Shown: one piece after another, positions 26,249 through 35,549 of the stretch
How positions within the stretch are numbered: position 1 is the stretch's first letter
Layout of the letters: every line of letters starts with the position of its first letter
Origin: an uncultured Eubacterium sp.
GTDB lineage: Bacteria; Bacillota; Clostridia; Lachnospirales; Lachnospiraceae
DNA length: 64,000 nt
Direction: 5' to 3'
Assembly: GCA_910584345.1 (NCBI GenBank)
Contig: CAJTZX010000001.1
Location: 1-64,000 of the forward strand
Program-made: the position numbers and the translations under genes
Notes under the pieces: generated by a model
What the model was told of the DNA's origin: nothing
Seen by the model: only the letters and a program-made list of their open reading frames with translations
Databases searched by the model: none

Positions 26249-26287
26249 GCAGAGTATTTTCTATCCTGTTATTAGAAAATACTCTGC
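26249..26287 (-). terminator. Convergent terminator
   Basis: A perfect 15-bp stem (26249-26263 with 26273-26287). The minus-strand product is followed by CTTTGTGTTTTT, so it mainly ends the YigZ gene and may also stop the plus-strand dehydratase transcript. Confidence 0.75.
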
Positions 26288-26307
26288 TGCACATCTCCAT
26301 AAAACGA

Positions 26308-26973
26308 TTATGATTTCTGCGCATGGTCAAAAATGTGAACCTTATCTGCAATCTCTGCAAACTCTGTCAAATTGCCCCAGATCAGCTTTGCAGCACCACT
26401 TGTCCCCTCTGTAACAGCTTGTTCCAGTTCTGCTTTTTTATCTAACGGGACCACCGTATGGATCAACACCTGTTCCGTATATTCCGTATCCAGCACAGAA
26501 ATATCCCGCTGTGCCAGCAAATACTGTATCTTTCCAAGACCTGTATAATCCGTTCCAATATCTAGTAGATATCCCTGCTGTTTTTCAATTACGACAGCCG
26601 CAGCAAGACCTGCTTGTGTGCTTTTTTGGTATGCGCGCACAAGACCGCCTGTACCCAGCAGCGTACCGCCAAAATATCTTGTAACAACAACTGCTGCATT
26701 ATGAATATTCTCACGCAGCAGCACATCCAGCATTGGCCTGCCTGCCGTCTGGGATGGTTCTCCGTCGTCAGAGCACCGAGTCAGTTCGTGGTTTTTTCCA
26801 ACCGTAAATGCTGAGCAATTATGAGAAGCATCCCAGTACTTTTTCTTCAAAGCGTGAATGAATGCTAAAGCTTCCTCTTCGCTTTGTATCGGCTGCACAG
26901 ATGCGATAAATCTTGATTTTTTCTCTACAATCTCTGCCTCGCCGCCCTCGTAAACTACTTTATAATAATTCAA
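26308..26973 (-). CDS. YigZ/IMPACT family protein
   Basis: This 221-residue protein of the UPF0029/IMPACT family has the signature segment KSRFIASVQPIQSEEEA, then DDGEPSQTAGRPML, VVVTRYFGGTLLGTGGLVRAY and a C-terminal DUF1949-type domain. Family members are linked to translation or stress responses, with no settled enzyme activity in bacteria. The start is TTG, because no ATG or GTG lies between it and an in-frame stop, and GGAGG is about 10 bases upstream. It lies 45 bases after the PBP1A stop and may be cotranscribed with it. Confidence 0.85.
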   Translation of the reverse strand: MNYYKVVYEGGEAEIVEKKSRFIASVQPIQSEEEALAFIHALKKKYWDASHNCSAFTVGKNHELTRCSDDGEPSQTAGRPMLDVLLRENIHNAAVVVTRYFGGTLLGTGGLVRAYQKSTQAGLAAAVVIEKQQGYLLDIGTDYTGLGKIQYLLAQRDISVLDTEYTEQVLIHTVVPLDKKAELEQAVTEGTSGAAKLIWGNLTEFAEIADKVHIFDHAQKS

Positions 26974-27018
26974 AATTCAAATTCCTCCCAGGATGACTTA
27001 CTCTGCTAATAACAATCT

Positions 27019-29769
27019 CTAAAAATCCAGAATCACTTCATTTGGAACGGGCTCATCTTCTGAAGGTATGTCAACGACCGTTCCCGGTTCTTCCTCAGGA
27101 TGATCCGTGCCAGGCTGCTCCCCTTGGCTGTTATCCGGATTTTCACCTGGTTGTCCACCCGGATTCGTACCCGGATCTGCATCAGGATCTTCACCTGCAT
27201 CTGCATTGATATCGTCGTCTGCTGTTGTATCCCCTTCTGAAGGATCCTGCTGTACGGTGGATTCGCTCGTATGCACAGTACAAGTATTCAAATTTCCTGT
27301 ATACAAATATGGCCCGTCTTCCGAATCTGGAGATCCTCCTATAATACGAACGGATGATGCGTTCGATGTACCCGGACAATAAGGCCCCGCAAGCATACCG
27401 GATACCCCGCAGATGCGCACCGATGCATGATGCACACATACATCTTCCGGCACCGTTCCTTCTGCAAAATATTCCGTCGTCACCATACTTCCACGCGGAT
27501 CGTGATTGCAGACGCCATCCTGTGCGGGCATCCCCGATTTTTTGCAGACTTCTGCGGTAATAATTCCAGACGGCATTTTAAATTCTTTGTATTCCAGACC
27601 TTCATGAATCTGACTCATCACAGACTTCCAAATCAGCTTTGGATAAGAAGTTGTACCGCCTTCCTGCGGCGTATTGTCATCAAAGCCTCCCCAGACGACA
27701 AGGCTGTAATAAGGTGAAAATCCTGCAAACAGCGCGTCTTTATTTTTGGTTGTTGTTCCTGATTTGCCAGCAAGCGCCATTCCTTCAAAATTAGCCAGCT
27801 TCCCGGTACCAATTGTAAGTACATCCTGCATGGCATTTGTCAAAAGCCATGCTGTTGTTTCTAAAAGAGCTTCCTTTTTCTTTGGCTGATTGTCAATCAG
27901 CACATTCCCATCATGGTCTATAATCTTTGTATATAAACGAGGCTTGATATAAGTTCCTCCATTTGCAATTGCTGCATATGCCGCTGTAAGCTCCAGATTT
28001 GTTACCCCGTAGGTAATTCCCCCTAATGCAAGCGCTTCGTTGCGGTCATGATCCGATAATGTAGTAAATCCAAAATGATCGGTCAGATATTCATAACCTT
28101 TATCAATACCTATATCTGTCAGCGTTTTCACTGTAACGACATTAATCGACTGCGTAATCGCTTCTCGAATAGACGTGAAACCGCCGTATTTTTTATTATA
28201 ATTTTTCAAAGGCTTGCCATTGGGATACGTATAAGGCGCATCGTCCTCTACGGATGCAAGCGTCATCTGTCCGGTATCCAATGCAGGTGCAAAGGCTGCC
28301 AGTACTTTAAATGTAGAACCCGGCTGACGTACCGAGTCGGTTGCCCGGTTCAGCGTACGGTTGGCAATCTTTTCTCCCCGGCCGCCTACCAACGCCTTTA
28401 CTTCTCCTGTCTTTTGGTCAATCACTGTAAGAGCCGCCTGCGGCTGTATCGTATAAGTAACGGTCTGCCCGTTTTCTGGTACGATATCACCTTCCTCCAT
28501 AATATCGACTTTATATCTTTCTACTGCCGCCAATGCTTCCTCCTCAGAAGCAAAATTAATCGTATAAGATTTGTCTGACGACTGATAATAAGCTAACATT
28601 GTCTGCTCATCATAATACTTAAACTCGCCATCCGCTTTTTGTATGGTCAGCGTCATAGAAAAAGACGTCTTGGGATTCGTCGGATAGTTTTCCATATTGT
28701 TGACCTGCGCATCACAAATTGCCTGAATATCCGGATCCTGTGTCGAATAAATCGTAAGTCCGGTATTATACAGCCTTTTATACGCCTCTGTCTGAGAACA
28801 TCCTAACACTTCCATCAGATCTGCTATGACCTGTTCTGTCAGTGCATCGTCAAAATAAGAATGCACACTGGACTTGTCCAACTGCCTGGCATTCACTTTC
28901 TGAATACGGCTGTAAACAGGATCTGCCATTGCTTCATCGTATTGATACTGTGAGATCATCCCCTGTTTTCTCATATCATCCAGCACCTTTTTTCTCCGCT
29001 TCCCGTTATCCTCTGGATGCGATATCGGGTTATAACCGCTTGGATTTTTTGTAATCCCTGCAATCACCGCACATTCTGACAGCGTAAGCTCTGAAACGTC
29101 TTTTCCAAAATAGCGTTTGGATGCAGACTGCACACCTAATGTATTCTGTCCCAGATTCACCGTATTCAGGTAATTTTCTAAAATCCAGTCTTTGGATTCT
29201 TCCTTTTCCAGCTGCAGCGCTAAATACTGCTCCTGTATTTTCCGTTTAAAACGGTCAGCCTGGGATTTTTCAGCCGTCCAGCTCGTAAACACATTGTTTT
29301 TCAACAACTGCTGTGTAATCGTACTTGCCCCTTCCCTGAAATGAAATCCTGCCGCAATCCCTTTGATGCCAGCGCGCACAATCCCTTTAATATCTATTCC
29401 ATTATGCTCGCGAAATCTGGAATCTTCTATTGCAATAAATGCATTCTGCAAATTTGGGGGAATTTCATCAATCGTGACATAAACACGGTTCGAACCGGAA
29501 GCCACTAACGTAGCCGTCGTATTTCCTTTCGAGTCCAGGATCGTTGATAAATACCCTGTCGGTGTGGCATCAATATCTTTGATGCTTGGCGAAGCAGCAA
29601 GAATACCCTGATAAGCGCCATATCCGGCGCCTCCGATACAGACTGCCAGCGCAAATATACATACTAAAACAAGCTCATACAGCAATGTCGTACATTTTCT
29701 TCCGATCTTTCCTTTTTTTTCTATAATTTCCCTTCGTTTGCGGCGCGTTCCCTCTTTACTGAAATCCAT
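27019..29769 (-). CDS. Class A penicillin-binding protein (PBP1A-like)
   Basis: This 916-residue bifunctional peptidoglycan synthase has a cytoplasmic basic start, one membrane anchor (about 30-55) and a GT51 glycosyltransferase domain (about 75-265, motif EDSRFREHNGID with its catalytic Glu). The transpeptidase domain has SxxK in RQPGSTFK, SxN in QSINVV and KSGTT in AGKSGTTTKNKD. A C-terminal tail of about 100 residues is rich in Asp, Gly, Pro and Glu and would be extracellular and flexible. AGGAGG lies before the ATG. It polymerises and crosslinks the wall at the outer membrane face. The gene symbol (ponA or pbp1A) cannot be fixed without comparison. Confidence 0.92.
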   Translation of the reverse strand: MDFSKEGTRRKRREIIEKKGKIGRKCTTLLYELVLVCIFALAVCIGGAGYGAYQGILAASPSIKDIDATPTGYLSTILDSKGNTTATLVASGSNRVYVTIDEIPPNLQNAFIAIEDSRFREHNGIDIKGIVRAGIKGIAAGFHFREGASTITQQLLKNNVFTSWTAEKSQADRFKRKIQEQYLALQLEKEESKDWILENYLNTVNLGQNTLGVQSASKRYFGKDVSELTLSECAVIAGITKNPSGYNPISHPEDNGKRRKKVLDDMRKQGMISQYQYDEAMADPVYSRIQKVNARQLDKSSVHSYFDDALTEQVIADLMEVLGCSQTEAYKRLYNTGLTIYSTQDPDIQAICDAQVNNMENYPTNPKTSFSMTLTIQKADGEFKYYDEQTMLAYYQSSDKSYTINFASEEEALAAVERYKVDIMEEGDIVPENGQTVTYTIQPQAALTVIDQKTGEVKALVGGRGEKIANRTLNRATDSVRQPGSTFKVLAAFAPALDTGQMTLASVEDDAPYTYPNGKPLKNYNKKYGGFTSIREAITQSINVVTVKTLTDIGIDKGYEYLTDHFGFTTLSDHDRNEALALGGITYGVTNLELTAAYAAIANGGTYIKPRLYTKIIDHDGNVLIDNQPKKKEALLETTAWLLTNAMQDVLTIGTGKLANFEGMALAGKSGTTTKNKDALFAGFSPYYSLVVWGGFDDNTPQEGGTTSYPKLIWKSVMSQIHEGLEYKEFKMPSGIITAEVCKKSGMPAQDGVCNHDPRGSMVTTEYFAEGTVPEDVCVHHASVRICGVSGMLAGPYCPGTSNASSVRIIGGSPDSEDGPYLYTGNLNTCTVHTSESTVQQDPSEGDTTADDDINADAGEDPDADPGTNPGGQPGENPDNSQGEQPGTDHPEEEPGTVVDIPSEDEPVPNEVILDF

Positions 29770-29855
29770 GAAAAGCCTCCTGTACCAACGTCATAACTGT
29801 ATTATACCAAACTCCCCGGAAATTGTAAAATAAAACATGATCCGCAGCAATGTAA

Positions 29856-30971
29856 TTATTTTTCCGCTTTCATTTTATCCCGCTTCCTTTTCATCATCGT
29901 ATAGACCGGATGCCGCAATCCTTCCCGGCTCTTTTCCAGCCACTCCACACGGCTTTTCAAATCCCGGTTATCTTCTGCAAGCTGCATACAGCAGGCCCCG
30001 ACAAACCGAATCAAATCATCCTGCATCTGCGGATTATCCTTTTCCCATTTCGGTACGTCTTTCCATGACATGTCAAATAACTCTTCCCCATTGAAATATT
30101 CTTCTGATACTTCTCTATTTTCCTCCTCATATTGTTTCATAAATGTCTCCGCTTCTGCTTTCGAAAACATTTCACACGGATAATATTCCCCAGACAAATC
30201 GGCATAAGATAATAATGCCCGTCTGAAAAAACTATGAAAAGCAGCATTCATTCCTGGCATCCCGTTGAGCACCCGCTGAATTTCATGCGTATTGCCTGCC
30301 AATCTCGTATTTTTTGCAGCCTGTTCTATGTGATATTCTTTTGTCAGCTCCAGTCCAACCGCCTGTAAAAAATCCGAATAAATAGTGCCTCCTGCAAATC
30401 GTTTTGGATCAAAGCGTCTGACGATCAGATTTTTCTTTCCGAAAAAGGCCGCCAGTTTTTTTAAATGCGACGCATATTTCATTTTATTGATACTGTCCAA
30501 ATTACTGATATATTCCTTCCATGGTGTCGCTGCATCCCTTCCGATACTGCTTTTTACCATCTGGTTCCATCCAGAAATCAGATACATATCCTGTCTTCTT
30601 AAATAGACAATGACTTTGATCCTAAAGTCTCCCTCTTTTGCCTCTGCCTTTAATGCCCTCCACATCGTAATCCTCTGTTCATAATTTGCAGACCATATTC
30701 CTTCATCTGAAACGATAATTTTATCAAATGTCTGAAACAGCTCATGGATTCTATCCATTCCCTCCCTGAATCTGCCTTCCTGTCTAACCGATGCCTCTTC
30801 CAGCATAAAACGGGCGTTTCTGCGTTCTGAAACATCCTGATAACGATACGGAAACAATGGATAACAATATCCCTTCTGATTCAATAGTTCCTGATTATCA
30901 ATCAGGAAGCTCTGAATGGCTGTCGTTCCTGTCTTTGTAGTGCCGACATGTACATAAAGTGTTTTTTTCAT
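29856..30971 (-). CDS. Sulfotransferase family protein
   Basis: This 371-residue cytoplasmic protein begins MKKTLYVHVGTTKTGTTAIQ. Residues 8-20 form the 5'-phosphosulfate-binding loop of PAPS-dependent sulfotransferases. KVIVYLRRQDMYLISGWNQ carries the R..S type 3'-phosphate-binding segment. GAGAGGGG precedes the ATG. It follows the APS kinase gene by 61 bases in the same direction, which fits well because APS kinase makes PAPS. The acceptor may be a surface glycan precursor or lipid, but the sequence does not say. Sulfotransferases of this kind are uncommon in gut Firmicutes. Confidence 0.75.
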   Translation of the reverse strand: MKKTLYVHVGTTKTGTTAIQSFLIDNQELLNQKGYCYPLFPYRYQDVSERRNARFMLEEASVRQEGRFREGMDRIHELFQTFDKIIVSDEGIWSANYEQRITMWRALKAEAKEGDFRIKVIVYLRRQDMYLISGWNQMVKSSIGRDAATPWKEYISNLDSINKMKYASHLKKLAAFFGKKNLIVRRFDPKRFAGGTIYSDFLQAVGLELTKEYHIEQAAKNTRLAGNTHEIQRVLNGMPGMNAAFHSFFRRALLSYADLSGEYYPCEMFSKAEAETFMKQYEEENREVSEEYFNGEELFDMSWKDVPKWEKDNPQMQDDLIRFVGACCMQLAEDNRDLKSRVEWLEKSREGLRHPVYTMMKRKRDKMKAEK

Positions 30972-31032
30972 TCTGCGCCCCTCTCATTCCACCATTTTTT
31001 TCAACTGATGTTTTTATGATCTATCTGTCCTC

Positions 31033-31650
31033 TCAAATCCCATATTTCTCAAGCTCAGTCAGCAAGATGTTCACACTGTCTGCAATCTGCGCTTTACTTG
31101 TATCAACGGTAACCTCAGGATGCTGTGGCGGCTCATATTCACTCGTGACTCCGGTAAATTCTGCAATCCGTCCCTTTCTTGCCGCCTGATACAGCCCCTT
31201 TACATCACGTCTTTCACACTCTTCCAATGGAGTACTCACATATACTTCTATAAATGTATCTCCAATAATCTTTCGCGCAGCAAGGCGGTCTTCCCGATAC
31301 GGCGAAATAAACGATGTTAATACAATCAGTCCCGCATCATTCATTAACTTTGCTGTCTCTGCAATTCGCCGGATGTTTTCCACCCGGTCCTCTTTGGAAA
31401 ATCCAAGATCTTTATTCAGTCCAAACCGTACATTATCACCATCTAACAGCATCGTATGTCTGCCTTTTTCCACAAGTTTTTGTTCCAGCGCATTTGCAAG
31501 TGTGGATTTTCCAGAACCGGATAATCCGGTCATCCAAATGACTGCTGCCTTCTGGCCTAACAGCTTTTCACGATACTCCCTTGTAATGTCCATCGTATGC
31601 CACGTAATCTGACGTTCATCCCCCGGCATTCCTTTTCTGTCCGTACCCAT
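31033..31650 (-). CDS. cysC: Adenylylsulfate (APS) kinase
   Basis: This 205-residue enzyme phosphorylates APS to PAPS with ATP. It has the P-loop GLSGSGKST (42-50), the DGDNVR segment, FISPYREDR and the FIEVYVSTPLEECERRDVKGLY region typical of CysC. AAGGAG precedes the ATG. It lies 35 bases after the sensor kinase gene and before the sulfotransferase gene. Since no PAPS reductase or other assimilation gene is adjacent, its role here is most likely donor supply for sulfation. ATP sulfurylase (cysND or sat), needed to make APS, is not in the window. Confidence 0.92.
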   Translation of the reverse strand: MGTDRKGMPGDERQITWHTMDITREYREKLLGQKAAVIWMTGLSGSGKSTLANALEQKLVEKGRHTMLLDGDNVRFGLNKDLGFSKEDRVENIRRIAETAKLMNDAGLIVLTSFISPYREDRLAARKIIGDTFIEVYVSTPLEECERRDVKGLYQAARKGRIAEFTGVTSEYEPPQHPEVTVDTSKAQIADSVNILLTELEKYGI

Positions 31651-31685
31651 TTGTATCCTTCTCCTTTTCTGATTTACATCATAAA

Positions 31686-32990
31686 TTATTCGATATTCGG
31701 CAGCAATAATGTAAACGTACTTCCAGCACCTTCTTTGCTTTCTACAATTATTGTCCCACCGTGTTTTTGTGCAATTTTCATCGCCAATGGCAGTCCAAGA
31801 CCAAACCCCTTAGAATTTCTGGACTTATCAGCTTTATAAAAACGTTTAAAAATATGCGGCAAATCTTCCTCACTGATTCCCGCCCCATAATCTTTCACTG
31901 ACACAAATACTCTGTTTTCCCGCATTCCCGTCTCCACTTCGATCAGACTGTCTTCCTCTGAATGCCTGATCGCATTTGTAATCAGATTTTGTATGGCAAT
32001 CATAACAAGGCTAATGTCCCCAACCGTATGTGCCTGCTGCAGCCTGAGCTTTATATTCAGGCTGTCTCCTGACTTTTGCTGCAAATCTTCACATACAGAC
32101 TGTACCAGCTCCGGAAGGTCTACATATTCTTGTTCAATTTGCCTGCGGTCATGATCCAATCTGGATAATTCCAATAGCCTGGAAATAATTGCACTCATTT
32201 TCAACGACTGGCGTTCTATCACTTCAAGCGCTTCCTGATAATCTTCCTCGCTCACTTTTTTTCCATGCGCATACTGACACTGAGCCGTCATTACTGCAAT
32301 CGGTGTACGCAGCTCATGTGCGACATCCGACGTAAATTGTTCCTGCTGGCGAAATGTCTCCTCTAAACGATCAAGCATACGGTTATTTGCCTGCGTCAGT
32401 ACCGCAAGCTCATAAAACTTTCCATCGTATTCCATCCGTCTGGACATATTCATATTCTGCCCGATTGTTTCTGCAGATCTGCACATTTCTCTTAAGGAAC
32501 CTGCAATGCGCTTTGCCAGAAGCAGTCCCCATAAAATAACAATACCGGATACTACGAAAAGACTGAAATACGCGAGATATTCCATTGTCTGGTATCTGCT
32601 GTAAGCATCTGATTTGCGTACAATTGCACGTAAATAAAACCGTCTTCCATTTTCCAGATGTCTACGCATATCCCGAATAAAATAATTCTCCAGCCCCTTC
32701 GATACCCGCTGCAGTTTTTTCAAATTTATCTCTATATCCTGCGGACACCCCTGTGGATACTCTCCTGATATCACATCTCCGTTTTTATTTAAAACGAGAA
32801 AATAAATATCCCCTTCTTTTTGGACAAAATTTTCTTTTAATATCAGCTCTCCTGAAGGAGTGGCTGCGATTTCTTTCAGATTTTTAAATGCTTCCCGATC
32901 CAAACTTTGGCGAATATCATATTCCACTGCCGCGTTCGCCAAAATCCTTACAAAAATAAGCATCGCTGCCATCATAAGCGCCAGCGCCAC
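31686..32990 (-). CDS. Sensor histidine kinase of the sulfation operon
   Basis: This membrane sensor kinase has an N-terminal membrane helix, an extracellular segment of about 120 residues, a second helix (about 132-155) and a HAMP-like linker. The HisKA box is FTSDVAHELRTPIAV, and the ATPase domain has N, G1 (DYGAGIS), F and G2 (GFGLGL) boxes. It pairs with the OmpR-type regulator encoded just upstream. The given start is GTG at 32990 without a ribosome site. The frame stays open back into the regulator gene, reading ...RVKQVSIGRHILQLLIV, but without ATG, GTG or TTG, so the true start is uncertain and may be a rare codon coupled to the regulator stop. Confidence 0.85.
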   Translation of the reverse strand: MALALMMAAMLIFVRILANAAVEYDIRQSLDREAFKNLKEIAATPSGELILKENFVQKEGDIYFLVLNKNGDVISGEYPQGCPQDIEINLKKLQRVSKGLENYFIRDMRRHLENGRRFYLRAIVRKSDAYSRYQTMEYLAYFSLFVVSGIVILWGLLLAKRIAGSLREMCRSAETIGQNMNMSRRMEYDGKFYELAVLTQANNRMLDRLEETFRQQEQFTSDVAHELRTPIAVMTAQCQYAHGKKVSEEDYQEALEVIERQSLKMSAIISRLLELSRLDHDRRQIEQEYVDLPELVQSVCEDLQQKSGDSLNIKLRLQQAHTVGDISLVMIAIQNLITNAIRHSEEDSLIEVETGMRENRVFVSVKDYGAGISEEDLPHIFKRFYKADKSRNSKGFGLGLPLAMKIAQKHGGTIIVESKEGAGSTFTLLLPNIE

Positions 32991-33031
32991 AATTAAAAGC
33001 TGAAGAATATGGCGGCCAATCGATACCTGCT

Positions 33032-33706
33032 TTACTCGTCTGCCCTTAATACATATCCCACCCCTCTGATTGTCTGTATCAGCTTTGTTTCATACGGATC
33101 ATCAATTTTTTTTCGCAGATAGCGGATATATACATCAATCACATTTGAATAGCTGTCATGTTCCATATCCCAGATGTTTGCTTCAATCTGCTCTCTGGAC
33201 ACAACAATATTTTGATTGCGGATCAGATACAGCAATACGGAAAACTCCTTGGGTGACAAATTAATAACCGTATCCCCCCTTCTTACAATATGTTCGTTAC
33301 AATCTACGGATAAATCTGCACATCGGTAAATATTTTCACGAACACCCGCTTTCTTACGGGTCATCGCACGTACTCTGGCGGAAAGTTCCTGAAAAGCAAA
33401 CGGCTTAACCATATAATCATCCGCTCCAATATCCAGCCCCTCCACAATATCATCAATATGGCTGCGGGCGGATAAAAACAAAACCGGTGTCTGAATCCCG
33501 TGGCTGCGAGCTTTTTTGAGCACTTCAAATCCATTCATTTTGGGCAGCATCACATCTAACACAGCTCCGTCATACTCCTCCATTGTCAGATAATCATATG
33601 CACTGTCTCCGTCATAGCACACGTCCACCAGATACCCTTCTGCTTCCAGTTCTTTTTTTATAATACGATTCATATCCTTTTCATCTTCCACTACCAGTAT
33701 CTTCAT
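33032..33706 (-). CDS. OmpR-family response regulator of the sulfation operon
   Basis: This 224-residue DNA-binding regulator has a receiver domain with E7-D8, phosphoacceptor D51 (AVLDVMLP) and K101 (VKPF), and a winged-helix domain (about 128-222, ending IRGVGYVL). GAGGAAATAC precedes the ATG. It follows the acyltransferase gene by 21 bases, and its stop lies just before the kinase frame. It probably controls this operon or other envelope genes. The signal is unknown. Confidence 0.93.
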   Translation of the reverse strand: MKILVVEDEKDMNRIIKKELEAEGYLVDVCYDGDSAYDYLTMEEYDGAVLDVMLPKMNGFEVLKKARSHGIQTPVLFLSARSHIDDIVEGLDIGADDYMVKPFAFQELSARVRAMTRKKAGVRENIYRCADLSVDCNEHIVRRGDTVINLSPKEFSVLLYLIRNQNIVVSREQIEANIWDMEHDSYSNVIDVYIRYLRKKIDDPYETKLIQTIRGVGYVLRADE

Positions 33707-33727
33707 AATAGTATTTCCTCTGCATGG

Positions 33728-34828
33728 TTATTTATTCTCTGTTTCCAGCAGCAGCTTACGGCATTGGCTAAAAAATGCCGGTGCTATTTTTCGCATCCCT
33801 TCTGCAGCCAGATAAATAACAACTGTCGTTACTGCAAAAGCAAGTACATATTTCGGATACAGCTGTGCATACGTCTGTCCCGGATATATCCTGACAAGCG
33901 CATGACTCCAATAATTATGTGACAAATACACTGGAAAACTGATTTTTCCAAGGAAGTATATCAGAGGTTTATTAAAAAACGATGAAAGCAGGCTGTGCCC
34001 GCTGAACGTTACAACGATTCCAGCTGCAAATAGCAGCAGCATTACAAAATCCATCTGCGATCCTTTATGCTGATAAGACCACAAAATAACACCCAAATAA
34101 CATCCCAGCTCCAATATGGTCAACAACAGCTTTCCCAGCCTGGAATATGGTACCTGCATGATTTTTTGACAAATTCCCCAACAGATCACACCCATACACA
34201 GCTCTCCGACTGCACGCAGAAATCCTTTGTAGCAAAAACCAAGCCAATCCGTAGGTCCGCGCAGATCGCCTACATTTTTCGAAAGATATCCCAGCGCTGC
34301 GATTGCAAGAATCGGCGCCCATACATTTAAAAATACATCTCTGTTTTTTAAAAACAACGGCACAAGCACAAGCATTGCCAGTAGCATTGCTGAAATATAC
34401 CATGCTGCCGGATTTGCTTTAAACCCTTCCAACCCGGATTCTCTCAAAAAGAACATGTCCCATACCCCGGTCATCAAATCTTTCACAAGCGACGACAAAG
34501 AAACATTCTTTCTGGCAATATGCTGGACAACAAATCCAATTCCCCATGCAATAAAGATTTCCGGACAAAGCCCTTTGATCTTATGCAGCATGAACTTACG
34601 GCTGTCCCTGCCAACTTTAATATCAGCTTCCTCATAGCGAGAAATAGATGCAGCCATAAGATATCCAGATACCAGAAAAAAGAACTCCACTGCAATAGCC
34701 GCACCTACAAACGGAGTCGTTTTTATTTTTGTCAAATTCGAGGAATGAAACTGGACGACCATAATCGAAAATACAAATTTCCAAAAATCAATGGCTCCAT
34801 TTCTTGTTTTTGTCTGTTTTTGTGTCAT
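33728..34828 (-). CDS. Acyltransferase 3 family membrane protein
   Basis: This 366-residue polytopic protein of the AT3 (PF01757) family acylates surface carbohydrates. About ten membrane helices are apparent. The conserved start NGAIDFWKFVFSIMVVQFHSS carries the family histidine in QFHSS, and FFFLVSGYLMA follows. AAGGAG lies about 10 bases before the ATG. It is the first gene of the five-gene unit with the two-component system, APS kinase and sulfotransferase, so acylation and sulfation of one polymer may be coregulated. Confidence 0.85.
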   Translation of the reverse strand: MTQKQTKTRNGAIDFWKFVFSIMVVQFHSSNLTKIKTTPFVGAAIAVEFFFLVSGYLMAASISRYEEADIKVGRDSRKFMLHKIKGLCPEIFIAWGIGFVVQHIARKNVSLSSLVKDLMTGVWDMFFLRESGLEGFKANPAAWYISAMLLAMLVLVPLFLKNRDVFLNVWAPILAIAALGYLSKNVGDLRGPTDWLGFCYKGFLRAVGELCMGVICWGICQKIMQVPYSRLGKLLLTILELGCYLGVILWSYQHKGSQMDFVMLLLFAAGIVVTFSGHSLLSSFFNKPLIYFLGKISFPVYLSHNYWSHALVRIYPGQTYAQLYPKYVLAFAVTTVVIYLAAEGMRKIAPAFFSQCRKLLLETENK

Positions 34829-34880
34829 GAATCTAATTCTCCTTCATATATTACATCATTAAAATGATTCGTCTGGTGGC

Positions 34881-34909
34881 ATTATAGCAAAAATATCCGT
34901 ATTCCGCAA
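34881..34909 (-). promoter_or_regulatory. Promoter of the acyltransferase-sulfation operon
   Basis: TTGCGG (34904-34909, minus strand), 17-base spacer, TATAAT (34881-34886), about 45 bases before the acyltransferase start. Confidence 0.7.
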
Positions 34910-34931
34910 GAATTGGCATAATAATATAAAT

Positions 34932-34992
34932 AAAACAGGATGCCGCCTGACATCCTGGCCCATACCAGTCCATCAATCGCAACATCCTGTTT
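34932..34992 (-). terminator. Terminator of the HPr-like gene
   Basis: A 10-bp stem (34933-34942 with 34983-34992) with a 40-base structured loop is followed on the minus strand by TTTTATTTATATT. Confidence 0.55.
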
Positions 34993-35035
34993 CAGACAGC
35001 AGCTTTATCAAGTTTTAACAAAGTATTTGAAGTTC

Positions 35036-35275
35036 TCACGCCGGACTTTCCGTATATAAGTAAGGTGTAATTTTTTCCATCACGGACGTATCGTCAGAAT
35101 TACAACTTAATTTTTGCGGCTGAGTCAGATCAAGCGCAAATACTCCAAGCAAAGATTTTGCATCTACAATCCGTCTTCCTGATCCCATATCAAAGTTTAC
35201 CTCTAATGTGCTTATCATGTTTACAAAACTCCTTACCTGCTCTGCATTATGAAATTTAACAAATACCTGCTGCAT
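35036..35275 (-). CDS. HPr-fold protein lacking the catalytic histidine
   Basis: This 79-residue protein shows the second half of an HPr domain (VDAKSLLGVFALDL, matching the regulatory-serine region NAKSIMGV). The first half reads VKFHNAEQVRSFVNMI and lacks the GLHARPA active-site histidine motif. It therefore cannot relay phosphate in the normal PTS way, but the serine could still be an HPr-kinase site, as in Crh. AAGGAG precedes the ATG. It stands alone after a long gene-free stretch. A CcpA-cofactor role is an inference only. Confidence 0.75.
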   Translation of the reverse strand: MQQVFVKFHNAEQVRSFVNMISTLEVNFDMGSGRRIVDAKSLLGVFALDLTQPQKLSCNSDDTSVMEKITPYLYTESPA

Positions 35276-35455
35276 AACATTACTCCTTTCTTTCTTTATA
35301 TTTTTTATTTTATTTCATCAGGTAATCATTTGTAACCGAACAGAATGCCTTCTCTAAAGTTCTTCTAACCGATTACAATATTTCTGATTTATTCCTGATT
35401 CCTTCTACTTTGAATATTCCCGGTTATTTACTTTTTATTCCTTTTTCATATCTGA

Positions 35456-35549
35456 TTTTATATCTGTTTTTATTTCAGTTTTTATATCTGTTTTTATGCC
35501 TGTTTTTATTTCAGTTTTTATATCTGTTTTTGTGTCTGTTTTTACACTG
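35456..35549. repeat. 12-base tandem repeat array
   Basis: Eight head-to-tail units of the form TTTTTATATCTG or TTTTTATTTCAG run without spacers, partly arranged as 24-base doublets. They sit in an 806-base gene-free stretch (35276-36081) that is otherwise very AT-rich and holds no reading frame I can support. Confidence 0.8.

Noticed and set aside
35456..35549. CRISPR array
   Set aside because: The 12-base units are contiguous, without spacers, and no cas genes are present.
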